DNA of 64,000 nucleotides from positions 1 through 64,000 of the forward strand of contig CANQLR010000009.1 of assembly GCA_947624745.1 (NCBI GenBank), read 5' to 3'. The DNA comes from an uncultured Clostridia bacterium (GTDB lineage Bacteria; Bacillota; Clostridia; Oscillospirales; Ruminococcaceae). Positions within the stretch are counted from its first letter, which is position 1. The number at the start of each line of letters is the position of its first letter. Position numbers and translations under genes: made by a program. Below are positions 16,819-25,074 of this stretch, in pieces. The notes beneath the pieces are model-generated. The model saw only the letters and a program-made list of their open reading frames with translations. It did no database searches and was not told the DNA's origin.

Positions 16819-18384
16819 ATGAAACCCTTGGTTTTGATAGTCATGGACGGCGTGGGATTCTCAAAGACCGGCCTCGGCGACGCGGTCACTCTCGCGAACA
16901 CCCCCGTTCTTGACAGACTTTTAAAGGAGAGGCCGAACACCCGCCTCAAAGCTCACGGCGGCGCGGTCGGGCTCCCGACGGACGACGACATGGGCAACTC
17001 CGAGGTCGGACATAATGCCCTCGGCTGCGGTCAGATCTACTCGCAGGGCGCAAAGCTCGTCAACGAGTCGATCGAAAGCGGCAAAATGTTTGATTCGGAA
17101 ACGTGGTTAAAGCTCGTCGGCAACTGCAAGGCGAACGCCTCGACGATGCACTTCATCGGCCTTTTGTCGGACGGAAACGTCCACTCGAACATCAGCCATT
17201 TAAAGCAGATGATAATCCGCGCGAAAGCGGACGGCATAAAGAGCGTGCGCTGCCACATTCTTCTTGACGGCCGCGACGTTCCCGCGACCTCTGCCCTCAC
17301 CTATGTAAACGAGCTCGAGGAGCTCCTTGCCTCCCTCAACGACGGCAGCTTCTGCGGCATGATAGCTTCCGGCGGCGGCAGAATGAAGGTCACGATGGAC
17401 CGCTATCAGGCCGACTGGAACATGGTCAAGCTCGGCTGGGACACCCATGTCCACGGCCTTGGCAGGCAGTTTGCGACTGCGGCAGACGCGATCGAGACAT
17501 ACAGAAAAGAGCTCGACGTGATCGATCAGGATCTTCCCGCGTTCGTCATCGCCAAGGACGGCGAGCCGGTCGGAAAGATCAAGGACGGCGACAGCGTTAT
17601 CCTCTACAATTTCAGAGGCGACCGCGCCATCGAGATTTCCATGGCGTTCGATCAGCCCGATTTTGACAAGTTCGACCGCGGCGTTGTTCCGAAGGTCATC
17701 TATGCGGGAATGCTGCAGTACGACGGCGACCTGAAGCTCCCCGAAAACTACCTCGTCGCCCCGCCGGAGATCAAAAACACCCTCTCGGAGCTCTTGGTCG
17801 CCCACGGCCTGCGGCAGTACGCGGTCTCCGAGACCCAGAAATACGGCCATGTTACCTATTTCTGGAACGGCAACCGCTCCGGCAAATTCTCGGAGGAGCT
17901 CGAGACCTATAAGGAGATCCCGTCCGACAACGTCAGCTTCGACGAGCGCCCGTGGATGAAGTCCGCCGAGATCACCGACGACGTCATCGCGGCCCTCGAA
18001 AGCGGCAAGTACGACTTTATCCGCTGCAACTTCCCGAACGGCGACATGGTCGGCCACACCGGCAATCTTGACGCCACCATCACCGGCGTAGAGGCGGTCG
18101 ATCTCGGCCTCGCGAGGATACTTAAGGCCGCGGACGCGGTCGGCTCAACGGTCCTCATCACCGCGGACCACGGCAACGCCGACGAGATGCTCGAAAAGAA
18201 CAAGAAGGGCGTGGTGCAGGTCCGCACGGCGCACTCTCTGAACCCCGTGCCGTTCATAATTTATGATAACGATGTTAATTATGAGATCATCCCCGGCGAG
18301 TACGGCCTCGCCAACGTCGCCCCAACCGTCGCAAAGATCCTGGGATTAGACCCGCCCGAGTGCTGGGAAAAGGCGATGATATAA
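16819..18384 (+). CDS. gpmI: phosphoglycerate mutase, cofactor-independent
   Basis: 521 aa Mn-dependent enzyme of the alkaline phosphatase superfamily that converts 3- to 2-phosphoglycerate. The nucleophile Ser is in DDMGNSEVGHNALG, the metal-binding C-terminus has ITADHGNADEM, and the transferase insert includes LLDGRDVPATS. AAAGGAAG precedes the ATG by about 9 bases. Third gene of the glycolytic run, ending at a strong terminator. Confidence 0.96.
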   Translation: MKPLVLIVMDGVGFSKTGLGDAVTLANTPVLDRLLKERPNTRLKAHGGAVGLPTDDDMGNSEVGHNALGCGQIYSQGAKLVNESIESGKMFDSETWLKLVGNCKANASTMHFIGLLSDGNVHSNISHLKQMIIRAKADGIKSVRCHILLDGRDVPATSALTYVNELEELLASLNDGSFCGMIASGGGRMKVTMDRYQADWNMVKLGWDTHVHGLGRQFATAADAIETYRKELDVIDQDLPAFVIAKDGEPVGKIKDGDSVILYNFRGDRAIEISMAFDQPDFDKFDRGVVPKVIYAGMLQYDGDLKLPENYLVAPPEIKNTLSELLVAHGLRQYAVSETQKYGHVTYFWNGNRSGKFSEELETYKEIPSDNVSFDERPWMKSAEITDDVIAALESGKYDFIRCNFPNGDMVGHTGNLDATITGVEAVDLGLARILKAADAVGSTVLITADHGNADEMLEKNKKGVVQVRTAHSLNPVPFIIYDNDVNYEIIPGEYGLANVAPTVAKILGLDPPECWEKAMI

Positions 18385-18437
18385 CTAAAGCGCCCCGAAA
18401 GGGTAGCCCCTAATAAAACAACTTTTTGATTGTTTTC

Positions 18438-18470
18438 CGAACCGATGTATCACTGCATCGGTTCGTTTTT
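18438..18470 (+). terminator. terminator after gpmI
   Basis: CGAACCGATG, loop TATCACTG, CATCGGTTCG, then TTTTT: ten pairs and a clean T tract. The restored stop codon of the decayed recombinase (18450-18452, minus) lies in its loop. Confidence 0.85.
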
Positions 18471-19690
18471 CATTTCCTCAAACAAGCTTTTCGGCAGGAT
18501 CCCCACGAAATCATAGGCAATGTCTATGTCCACAACCTGCTTGCCATCAACCTTTTTAGGCCTATGAACGTATACCGCCTTGATCAAATCGTTAAGTATC
18601 GCAGGCGTCAGTTCGGTCATATTAAATATTTTGTAATTTTGGCTATAAACCTGTCGATACTGTCCGCTTGCTCCTCTTGCTGTTCAATCTCCGTCGTCAA
18701 CATTTCTAACCTTTCGTACAATTCAGCCTGTTCGGCTTCATAGTCACTCGAAAGCATTTCATATCTTGCCTCGGAAAGTCGCTGATTAGCGTAATCCTCA
18801 TAGACTTTTTTGAAAAGCCTATCCAATTCGCCAATCCTACGCTCAATTTGGTTAACCTGCTTTTTCTTGCTTGCACGAGCCTTTTTCATTTCAGATTTCT
18901 GCATAGCACCAAGAGCCGCCCTAAACTTTTCCTCATAATTGGCGACAAGCCACATCACCGTGCGAATGTGATGAAAAACGCCCTGTTCCAAGATGATTGC
19001 CCTAATGAAGTGTGTTTCGCAAGCTTCTTTTCCTTTGATTCTCGACGTCGAGCAAACAAAGTGGTCTTGCCGTTTATCAAAGTTTTTGGTTGTGCAATAG
19101 TACATCTTTTCCCTACAGTCGGCACATCGCACAATTCCCGAAAACATATTGGTTCTGCCCGTTCTCGTCGATCTGCGCTTGTTTTTGCGAAGCTCCTGCA
19201 CACGGTTAAATGTTTCTTCGTCAACAATCGGCTCGTGAGTATTCGGGAAAATTTTCCACTGCTCTTTGGGGTTGTCAACGGTCTTTTTGATTTTGTACGA
19301 CTGTCTATGCGTCTTAAAGTTGACTGTATGTCCAAGGTAGACTGGCTGCTCCAAGATATACGCTACACTATCTCCTACCCAATGATATGGGTCGGTTGGC
19401 ATTGGATTTCTTGTCGCAATTCCGAGAGATTGAGCGTGAACCGTGGGCGTGGGAATCTTGCACTCTTGCAGTATTCTTGCAATCTGAGTAGGACCGTTGC
19501 CAGCGACACATAATTTGAAGATGTCCTCGACAACTTTGGCGGCTTCCTCATCGACTATCCACCGCTTTTTATTGTCGGGGTCTTTGAGATAACCGTATGG
19601 AGGGTTTGTGCAGAGGTACTCACCAGATTCTCCCTTTGACTTCATCACCGCTCGGATTTTCTTGCTCGTATCCTTGGCATAACATCTCTC
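18450..19690 (-). pseudogene. decayed large serine recombinase (TndX/TnpX-like)
   Basis: The 343-aa frame (18617-19648) is the middle of a large serine recombinase. It begins at the linker (CYAKDTSKKIRAV precedes the track start), continues through the recombinase domain (PPYGYLKDP, PTQIARIL), the zinc ribbon (GIVRCADCREKMYY, FVCSTSR) and a coiled coil. The N-terminal resolvase domain with the catalytic Ser is missing; a stop lies about 15 codons before the preserved linker. At the 3' end KYLI-stop results from a one-base loss in a T run near 18620-18632; adding one T restores KYFNMTELTPAILNDLI and a normal tail to TGA at 18450. It cannot be active and marks an old integrative element. Confidence 0.88.
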
Positions 19691-19745
19691 AATTATTCTT
19701 ATTAAATATCATGAACTTTTTATATCATGTTTTTCGTTTTGGCAA

Positions 19746-19774
19746 TTGACTTTACACAACACGTCTGATATAAT
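19746..19774 (+). promoter_or_regulatory. promoter of the DinB-like gene
   Basis: TTGACT, 17 bases, TATAAT, 36 bases before ATG 19811; AAAGGAG lies between. Confidence 0.8.
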
Positions 19775-19810
19775 TTTTTCAAACCAAAATATGATTAAAG
19801 GAGTATCACC

Positions 19811-20527
19811 ATGACCAAGCAGCAGCTTTACGACAATTTCGGCGCGATCAACCTTGCCTTTCACCGAGCTTTAGATGATCGAAATTCCGAAAAAGTCAAA
19901 TCCTTGGCCCTTCGGCTTCACGCGCTTGTGCACCCGGCGTGCGTGTCGGGCGGGAGCGAGAAGACGATGGCGGACTACGTCGCGGAGTACATGCTCGCCG
20001 GGCACCAAAACGACCTCGTGCCGAGACAGCCGTGGGCGACCGACCTCCACTACGCCGGCACGGACCGGGTGCCGATGGCGTGGCAGCTCTGGCATACCGC
20101 GCGGATCGAGGACCTGGTCAGCAATTTTCTTTTGGCCGATCGGGAGCAGATATTTAACAGCATTTGGCAGAAGAAGATCGGCTCGCCGATCACCGACACC
20201 GGCAACGCTTTGGAGCCCGAGGAGGCGGTCGAATTCGGGAGGGCCATCCGCCCGCAGGCGCTTGTCGACTACATGATCGAGATCGGCAGGAACACGCGAA
20301 AAATCATCGCCGAGATCCCAAGCGACCGGCTTTTCGAGACGGTGCCCGAGGAGTGGGTCATGCGGATCTACGAGGCGGGCGGGGTCACGGGCGACCTGCG
20401 CTCCGTGTGGCTGCTCGTGTTTTGGGGGAGGCTCACCCGCGCGGGAATGCTGGAAACGCCGATGACAAACCACTTTATGATGCACCTCCCGCCATGCCTT
20501 GATAATTTGCAGATTATGGTTGAGTGA
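19811..20527 (+). CDS. DinB-superfamily-like protein
   Basis: 238 aa. A helical-bundle pattern with WQLWHTARIEDLVSNFLL, typical of the conserved His helix of DinB/YfiT-type metal-binding bundles, and a later WLLVFWGRLTRAGML helix that could supply further ligands. Members include thiol transferases and stress-induced proteins; substrate unknown. Base composition is GC-rich like the core genome although decayed mobile DNA lies on both sides, so it may be a resident gene. AAAGGAG precedes the ATG. Confidence 0.6.
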   Translation: MTKQQLYDNFGAINLAFHRALDDRNSEKVKSLALRLHALVHPACVSGGSEKTMADYVAEYMLAGHQNDLVPRQPWATDLHYAGTDRVPMAWQLWHTARIEDLVSNFLLADREQIFNSIWQKKIGSPITDTGNALEPEEAVEFGRAIRPQALVDYMIEIGRNTRKIIAEIPSDRLFETVPEEWVMRIYEAGGVTGDLRSVWLLVFWGRLTRAGMLETPMTNHFMMHLPPCLDNLQIMVE

Positions 20528-20553
20528 TTTTGATCAGGGCGGGCACATGATTT

Positions 20554-20649
20554 TTACAAAAATTGCCTTGCAAGCGCGATGTTCTCCTCAACGGAAAATT
20601 CGTTTTGCAAGGCGATAGTTTTTGCACGTTCATTCTTAAATTCATTCAT
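20554..20649 (-). pseudogene. short ORF remnant, unknown
   Basis: A 31-codon frame not in the track, MNEFKNERAKTIALQ continuing to LARQFL-stop. It has no clear ribosome site. It sits in AT-rich DNA next to another gene scrap, so it is probably the tail of a lost gene rather than a functional peptide. Confidence 0.25.
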
Positions 20650-20740
20650 CAATGTAGTTTATAATTTGCCTATTTCTCATCAACCTCTCTCGCCCTTTTT
20701 CTGTACGATTCGCTCCACCGAAATTGATGTGCAAATTATT

Positions 20741-20912
20741 TTACTGCAATCATAAACAGCCTCGGAAATCTGAATATTATCTCCCCGTTTTGCTGAACGG
20801 GATAAAACCTTTGAACTTCCGCTAAGATATCTTTTTCAAATTCGGCCCTGTCGCTGTCGCTGAGCTGCTCAAGATACGGCCGCAAGCCCGTGCCCTTGTA
20901 GTTCCTTATCAC
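20741..20912 (-). pseudogene. 3' scrap of a trans-aconitate methyltransferase-like gene
   Basis: Reading the minus strand gives IRNYKGTGLRPYLEQLSD, then ILAEVQRFYPVQQNGEI and FRFPRLFMIAVK-stop. This matches the C-terminal end of Tam/class I SAM methyltransferases (RPYLEAL...YP...G...FPR.F.IA). Only about 56 codons remain; the SAM-binding domain is absent and unrelated sequence begins at about 20913. Too short for the track. Confidence 0.65.
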
Positions 20913-20934
20913 TATTAAACCAACTCTTAGTGAG

Positions 20935-21126
20935 TTGCATTTGAGCTATGAAGCGATGGATATTTTGAAGAGCGGCAAGTTGAATAACAGGCTAATTTGT
21001 GAAATTCTTTGCCACGAGAATTTTAGACGGCTGCTTGTTGACTCCGAAGTTTTCGTTGATAGAATCGCAGAAATGCACACCGAGGAATTTATCTCGATCA
21101 TGAATGTCGCAGGCTTAATGTCTTGA
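20935..21126 (+). pseudogene. ORF fragment, unknown (63 codons)
   Basis: The frame opens upstream without a start (KPTLSEL precedes the TTG) and reads HLSYEAMDILKSGKLN, ILCHENFRRLLVD and EMHTEEFISIMNV. It looks like genuine helical protein but has no ribosome site and no family I recognise. Abutting a methyltransferase scrap at 20912, it is most likely the 3' end of a truncated gene. Confidence 0.35.
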
Positions 21127-21500
21127 AGAAAAACGGCGATGTAAACAATTTAGACGCACGGACTTTGGAAATTGCGGAAGACGTTGACAAGCACTATATT
21201 GAGGGCGTTCTGATACAGGATCTGCTTTCAATACTTAACGATATTAGAGAAAAGCATTTTACAGACAACACGACCGCAGATGCGCCCTACACGGCTGACG
21301 AAGCTCAGAAAAAGATTGACGAAGTTATTAATTTCAAGGGGAGTGAGCGGGAGAAGTAGTTGTTTTTGGTTTGCAATCAGTTGCAAATTCCGTACAATAC
21401 TCTGAAGCCGGATGAGAAAGCTGCACTTTTGAGCGCAATATCAAAGTCAAAGATTCTGGGGAAGTTGGGGAAGCACGGCAGAGGTAAAAAGAAAGCATAA
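21123..21500 (+). pseudogene. unknown ORF interrupted by an in-frame TAG
   Basis: A 78-codon frame from TTG 21123 ends at TAG 21357, but the same frame continues without break for 46 more codons (LQIPYNTLKPDEKAALLSA, then GKLGKHGRGKKKA) to TAA 21498. The continuation looks coding, so one point mutation probably split a gene of about 125 codons. No ribosome site and no recognised family; the basic tail could bind nucleic acid. Likely mobile-element cargo. Confidence 0.4.
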
Positions 21501-21504
21501 AAAA

Positions 21505-21529
21505 TAGGGCAAGGATTATCCTTGCCCTA
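21505..21529. terminator. near-perfect 25-base palindrome acting as terminator
   Basis: TAGGGCAAGGAT, one T, ATCCTTGCCCTA. On the minus strand it is followed by TTTTTT and would terminate the acetyltransferase transcript. The acetyltransferase stop codon lies within it. Confidence 0.65.
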
Positions 21530-22043
21530 CATTCGCAGGAATATCGTGGGTCACAACGCTCCCTGCTCCGATAACAGAATTATCGCCTATCGTAATTCCG
21601 GGCATAATTTGGGAGCCGGAACCTATCCAAACGTTTCTCCCGATGTGGATAGGAAGATTATAAACGTAGTGATGTTCACGCAAAACAGGCAGGATGGGAT
21701 GCCCGGAGGTTGTAAAAACCACATTCGGGGAAATCATAGAGTAGTCGCCTATATAGATATGTTCATCGTCTACAAATGTGACATTTGAATTTATATAGAT
21801 ACCTTTTCCCAAATGAACGTGTTTACAGCCCCAGTTCGCATTAAGCGGTGTTTCCACTGTGCAGCCCGTTCCTACTTCCGCAAATACCTCCCGCAAGAGT
21901 TTCTGCCGAAGTTCCGTCTCGGTAGGAAGCGTGCGGTTATACTCTGTCATTTTGTTTTGATAGATATGCTGGTCGCCGAGTAATGCGGGGTCGTCATAGC
22001 GATACGGCAGCCCTTGCTGTTTCCGTTTAATATTATCCATCAT
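21516..22043 (-). CDS. sugar O-acetyltransferase (LacA/Maa type), C-terminally clipped
   Basis: 175 aa left-handed beta-helix acetyltransferase using acetyl-CoA on maltose- or galactoside-type sugars. The N-terminal helical region (GLPYRYDDPALLGD) and hexapeptide repeats (VWIGSGSQIMPGITIG) are intact, with the catalytic His in TTSGHPI. Family members normally continue after DIPANV with about ten residues (VVAFGNPCRVVR-like); here the frame turns into VGQG-stop where it runs into the palindrome. Activity may survive, but this end looks damaged. GGAGG lies upstream, and ATG 22043 or 22040 are both possible. Confidence 0.8.
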   Translation of the reverse strand: MMDNIKRKQQGLPYRYDDPALLGDQHIYQNKMTEYNRTLPTETELRQKLLREVFAEVGTGCTVETPLNANWGCKHVHLGKGIYINSNVTFVDDEHIYIGDYSMISPNVVFTTSGHPILPVLREHHYVYNLPIHIGRNVWIGSGSQIMPGITIGDNSVIGAGSVVTHDIPANVGQG

Positions 22044-22080
22044 TCAATTCCTCCATATATCCCGATTTATCGTTGAAATA

Positions 22081-22109
22081 ATTATAGCAGGTTCACGGGG
22101 AAAAGTAAA
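22081..22109 (-). promoter_or_regulatory. promoter of the acetyltransferase gene
   Basis: Minus strand TTTACT (22109-22104), 17 bases, TATAAT (22086-22081). Confidence 0.65.
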
Positions 22110-22181
22110 GCGGTGTGCAAGATTACTTTGATATATCCTTATCCCCGCCGAATTATTCATCTAAAATTCATCAGCAGGGCA

Positions 22182-22210
22182 TTGTTTTTCCTCAACCGTT
22201 CATGTATAAT
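22182..22210 (+). promoter_or_regulatory. promoter of the second two-component operon
   Basis: TTGTTT, 17 bases, TATAAT (22205-22210), about 97 bases before ATG 22307, leaving a leader with no obvious stable hairpin. Confidence 0.6.
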
Positions 22211-22306
22211 ATAAATATCAACTACCCTCAAATTTTTTACTCCGTTTAAGCTTTGCGTCATAAAATAAACTCGTACACCCCACATCTCTTATAAGGAAGG
22301 ATAAAC

Positions 22307-22990
22307 ATGAGAATTTTAATAGCCGAGGACGAGCGGCCTTTGGCGAAAGTGCTTGTCAAACTTTTGGAGAAAAATAACTATTCCGCCGACGCGGTGCATA
22401 ACGGCGTTGACGCTCTTGCATATCTCGACGGCGGGAATTATGACGCGGCGATTTTCGATATTATGATGCCGAAAATGGACGGAATAACCGCGCTTAAAAA
22501 GCTTCGGGAATCGGGCAGTCAGCTCCCGGTTTTGCTGCTCACCGCCAAATCCGAGGCGGACGATATGGTCGAGGGGCTCGACAGCGGCGCTAATTATTAC
22601 CTGACAAAGCCTTTTGACTCAAAAAGTCTTTTGGCCGCTATCCGCGCCATCACCCGCGTTCAAACCGAGGTCAATACAAAGCTGTCGGTCGGAAATATAA
22701 CGCTTGACCGCGCAACGTTTGAGCTGTCGTCGCAGGCGGGGAGCTTTCGGCTTGCAAATAAAGAATTTCAGCTGATGGAGATCTTTATGGCGAACCCGCA
22801 TCGGATTTTTTCGGCTGAGCGGCTGATGGAGAAAATCTGGGGATTCGACACTGAGGCGGAGATAAACGTGGTGTGGGTTTATGTGTCATATCTGCGAAAA
22901 AAGCTGGCGGCTATAGGCGCAAATGTCGTCATAAAAGCGTCGAGAAATATAGGATACTCTTTGGAGGAAGCGAATGATAAAGAAGCTTAA
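22307..22990 (+). CDS. OmpR-family response regulator
   Basis: 227 aa. Receiver domain with ED pair (AEDERP), phosphoacceptor D51 in AIFDIMMP and Lys in YYLTKPFD; C-terminal winged helix with LANKEFQLMEIFMANP and VWVYVSYLRKKL. AAGGAAGG precedes the ATG. It overlaps the kinase start by 17 bases. The nearest likely targets are the envelope genes immediately downstream on the same strand. Confidence 0.92.
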   Translation: MRILIAEDERPLAKVLVKLLEKNNYSADAVHNGVDALAYLDGGNYDAAIFDIMMPKMDGITALKKLRESGSQLPVLLLTAKSEADDMVEGLDSGANYYLTKPFDSKSLLAAIRAITRVQTEVNTKLSVGNITLDRATFELSSQAGSFRLANKEFQLMEIFMANPHRIFSAERLMEKIWGFDTEAEINVVWVYVSYLRKKLAAIGANVVIKASRNIGYSLEEANDKEA

Positions 22991-24233
22991 AATAAGATTT
23001 ATCTGTCTTGCGATGGCTTCGCTTTTTGTCGTGCTCGCCGTTTCGGTCATCGGAATGAACGCTATCAATTATTCGACAATAGTAAAAGACGCCGACGACG
23101 TTCTGACTTTTCTTTCGCGAAATCAGGGAGTATTCCCCGAGGCGGAGGGAATTACGCCGAGTGAACATAAAGTGCCGAACGCGCCAAATGCGCAGATTGC
23201 GCCGAAGAGATTTTCCCCCGAAACGCCGTATGAATCAAGGTATTTTTCGGTTCTTATAGACGAATCGGGGAATATAATCCACGCCGATACCCGCAGGATT
23301 TTTTCGGTCGATTCCGAGAGCGCGGGCGAATATGCCGAAAAAGTATACGCATCGGGCAAAAAATCGGGGTTTATAGACGAATACCGATATCTGCGAAGCG
23401 CCGAGGGAAGTTTTACCCGGGTAATTTTTCTTGACTGCGGAAGAAAGCTGGACGGTTTTTATACATATCTTTGGATAAGTATCGGCATGACCTTGGCGGG
23501 GCTCGCGGTGATGTTTATGGTGATCGTTTTCTTCGCGGGAAAAATCGTGCGCCCGATTGCGGAGAGCTATGAAAAGCAGAAGCAGTTTATAACCGACGCG
23601 GGTCATGAAATAAAAACGCCCCTGACGATAATAAACGCAAATGTTGATCTTCTGGAGGACGACCCCGAGGACGCAGACTGTTTGCAGGATATTCGTCAGC
23701 AGGCGCAGCGGCTTACGGCTTTAACAAACGATCTTGTATATCTCGCCCGCATGGAGGAAACGGACAGGCCGCCCGAAATGACGGATATTGCGGTTTCCGA
23801 AATCATCTCGGAAACGGCCGCGGCATTCAGGGCTCCGGCGCTTCGGCAGGAAAAAGAATTTATTTGCAAAATAAAGCCGGGACTGTTTATGGCGGGAAAC
23901 GATAAGGCGATACGGCAGCTTGTGAACATCACGCTCGATAACGCGCTTAAATATTCTCCCGAGGGCGGGAAGATCGAAATTCGCTTTGAACAGGTCAGGC
24001 GGACTCTTCAGCTAAACGTCTGCAATACCACCGAAACGGCTCTAAACGCCGAGGAATTGGAGCATGTTTTCGACCGGTTCTACCGCATGGATAAATCCCG
24101 AAATTCGGCGACGGGCGGGCACGGAATCGGTCTTTCAATCGCAAAGGCAATAGTCGAAGCGCATAAAGGCACTATCCGAGCATGGTCTCAGGACGGCTGT
24201 TCGTTTAATATAACCTGCGTATTTCCCGCGTGA
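22974..24233 (+). CDS. sensor histidine kinase
   Basis: 419 aa in classic layout: membrane helix (about 8-30), extracellular sensor of about 130 residues, second helix (about 165-190), HisKA with H211 in DAGHEIKTPLTII, HATPase_c with N-box DNALKYSPEGGKI and GHGIGLSIAKAIV. The sensor has no recognisable ligand motif. It overlaps its regulator gene. A hairpin AAACGGCG/CGCCGTTT lies between it and the glycosyltransferase gene and may reduce read-through. Confidence 0.92.
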   Translation: MIKKLKIRFICLAMASLFVVLAVSVIGMNAINYSTIVKDADDVLTFLSRNQGVFPEAEGITPSEHKVPNAPNAQIAPKRFSPETPYESRYFSVLIDESGNIIHADTRRIFSVDSESAGEYAEKVYASGKKSGFIDEYRYLRSAEGSFTRVIFLDCGRKLDGFYTYLWISIGMTLAGLAVMFMVIVFFAGKIVRPIAESYEKQKQFITDAGHEIKTPLTIINANVDLLEDDPEDADCLQDIRQQAQRLTALTNDLVYLARMEETDRPPEMTDIAVSEIISETAAAFRAPALRQEKEFICKIKPGLFMAGNDKAIRQLVNITLDNALKYSPEGGKIEIRFEQVRRTLQLNVCNTTETALNAEELEHVFDRFYRMDKSRNSATGGHGIGLSIAKAIVEAHKGTIRAWSQDGCSFNITCVFPA

Positions 24234-24341
24234 TTTATGACATAAAATATTCAAACGGCGTTCTTCGGCAAAGAGGAGACCGCCGTTTTATACTTCATTT
24301 AAGGTTTATATAATATACTGCTCCGTAAAGAGGTGAGCCCA

Positions 24342-25067
24342 TTGAAAAACATACGCGCAGCGTTGATACCAGCTTATCAGCCGTCCGCTTTTTTGCCTGA
24401 TTTGGTAAAACAGCTTTATAGTTTGGATCTTACGGTCATTGTTGTGGACGACGGCAGCGGCGAGCAGTACAGTGAGATATTTGATAAATGCTCGCCCTAT
24501 GCTTTGGTTTTGCGCCATGACAAAAACGAGGGAAAAGGTCATACGCTCAAAACAGGGCTGAACGAAATCTATAAGCGGCACGGGACGAACTGCGCGGTTG
24601 TCACCGTGGACGCCGACGGACAACACCGCGCCGAGGACGCTCTTAAGGTAATAAACTTAGCCGAGCAAGATCCGTCTGCGCTGATTCTCGGGAGCAGGGT
24701 CCTTGAAAAGAATACTCCGCTTCGCAGCCGTTTCGGAAATACTGCGACCCAGTGGGTGTACCGCATGTGTACGGGGTATTCGATCCGTGATACCCAAACG
24801 GGTCTTCGCGCTTTTACAGGGGATTTGATTCCGATACTGGTTGAGATCCCCGGCGAGCGTTATGAATACGAAATGAATATGCTCTTACAGTTTGCCCGCG
24901 ATAAAAGAAAAATCACGGAATATCCGATAGAGACGATTTATATAGACAATAACTCCGCCTCCCACTTCGACGCTGTAAAGGATTCGGTGCGTATCTATAA
25001 GGAAATTTTGAAATTCTCGGTTTCTTCGCACAAAGGCGGCTTGAATTCGGAAAAAAAGAGGAGGTGA
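24342..25067 (+). CDS. family 2 glycosyltransferase (DPM1/ArnC-like)
   Basis: About 241 aa GT-A fold. Nucleotide-sugar motifs are VVVDDGSG, NEGKGHTLKTGL and the metal-binding VDADGQH; RFGNTATQWVYR and SIRDTQTGLRAF match polyprenyl-phosphate sugar transferases. No C-terminal membrane helix is seen. TTG 24342 is preferred to GTG 24333, which lies inside the AGAGGTGA ribosome site. It probably makes a lipid-linked or envelope sugar, with the phosphodiester glycosidase gene 7 bases downstream. Confidence 0.8.
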   Translation: MKNIRAALIPAYQPSAFLPDLVKQLYSLDLTVIVVDDGSGEQYSEIFDKCSPYALVLRHDKNEGKGHTLKTGLNEIYKRHGTNCAVVTVDADGQHRAEDALKVINLAEQDPSALILGSRVLEKNTPLRSRFGNTATQWVYRMCTGYSIRDTQTGLRAFTGDLIPILVEIPGERYEYEMNMLLQFARDKRKITEYPIETIYIDNNSASHFDAVKDSVRIYKEILKFSVSSHKGGLNSEKKRR

Positions 25068-25074
25068 GCGCATA

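Noticed and set aside
21357-21359. Amber-codon recoding in the 21123 frame
   Set aside because: TAG ends genuine genes elsewhere in the window, and the frame lies among other pseudogenes.
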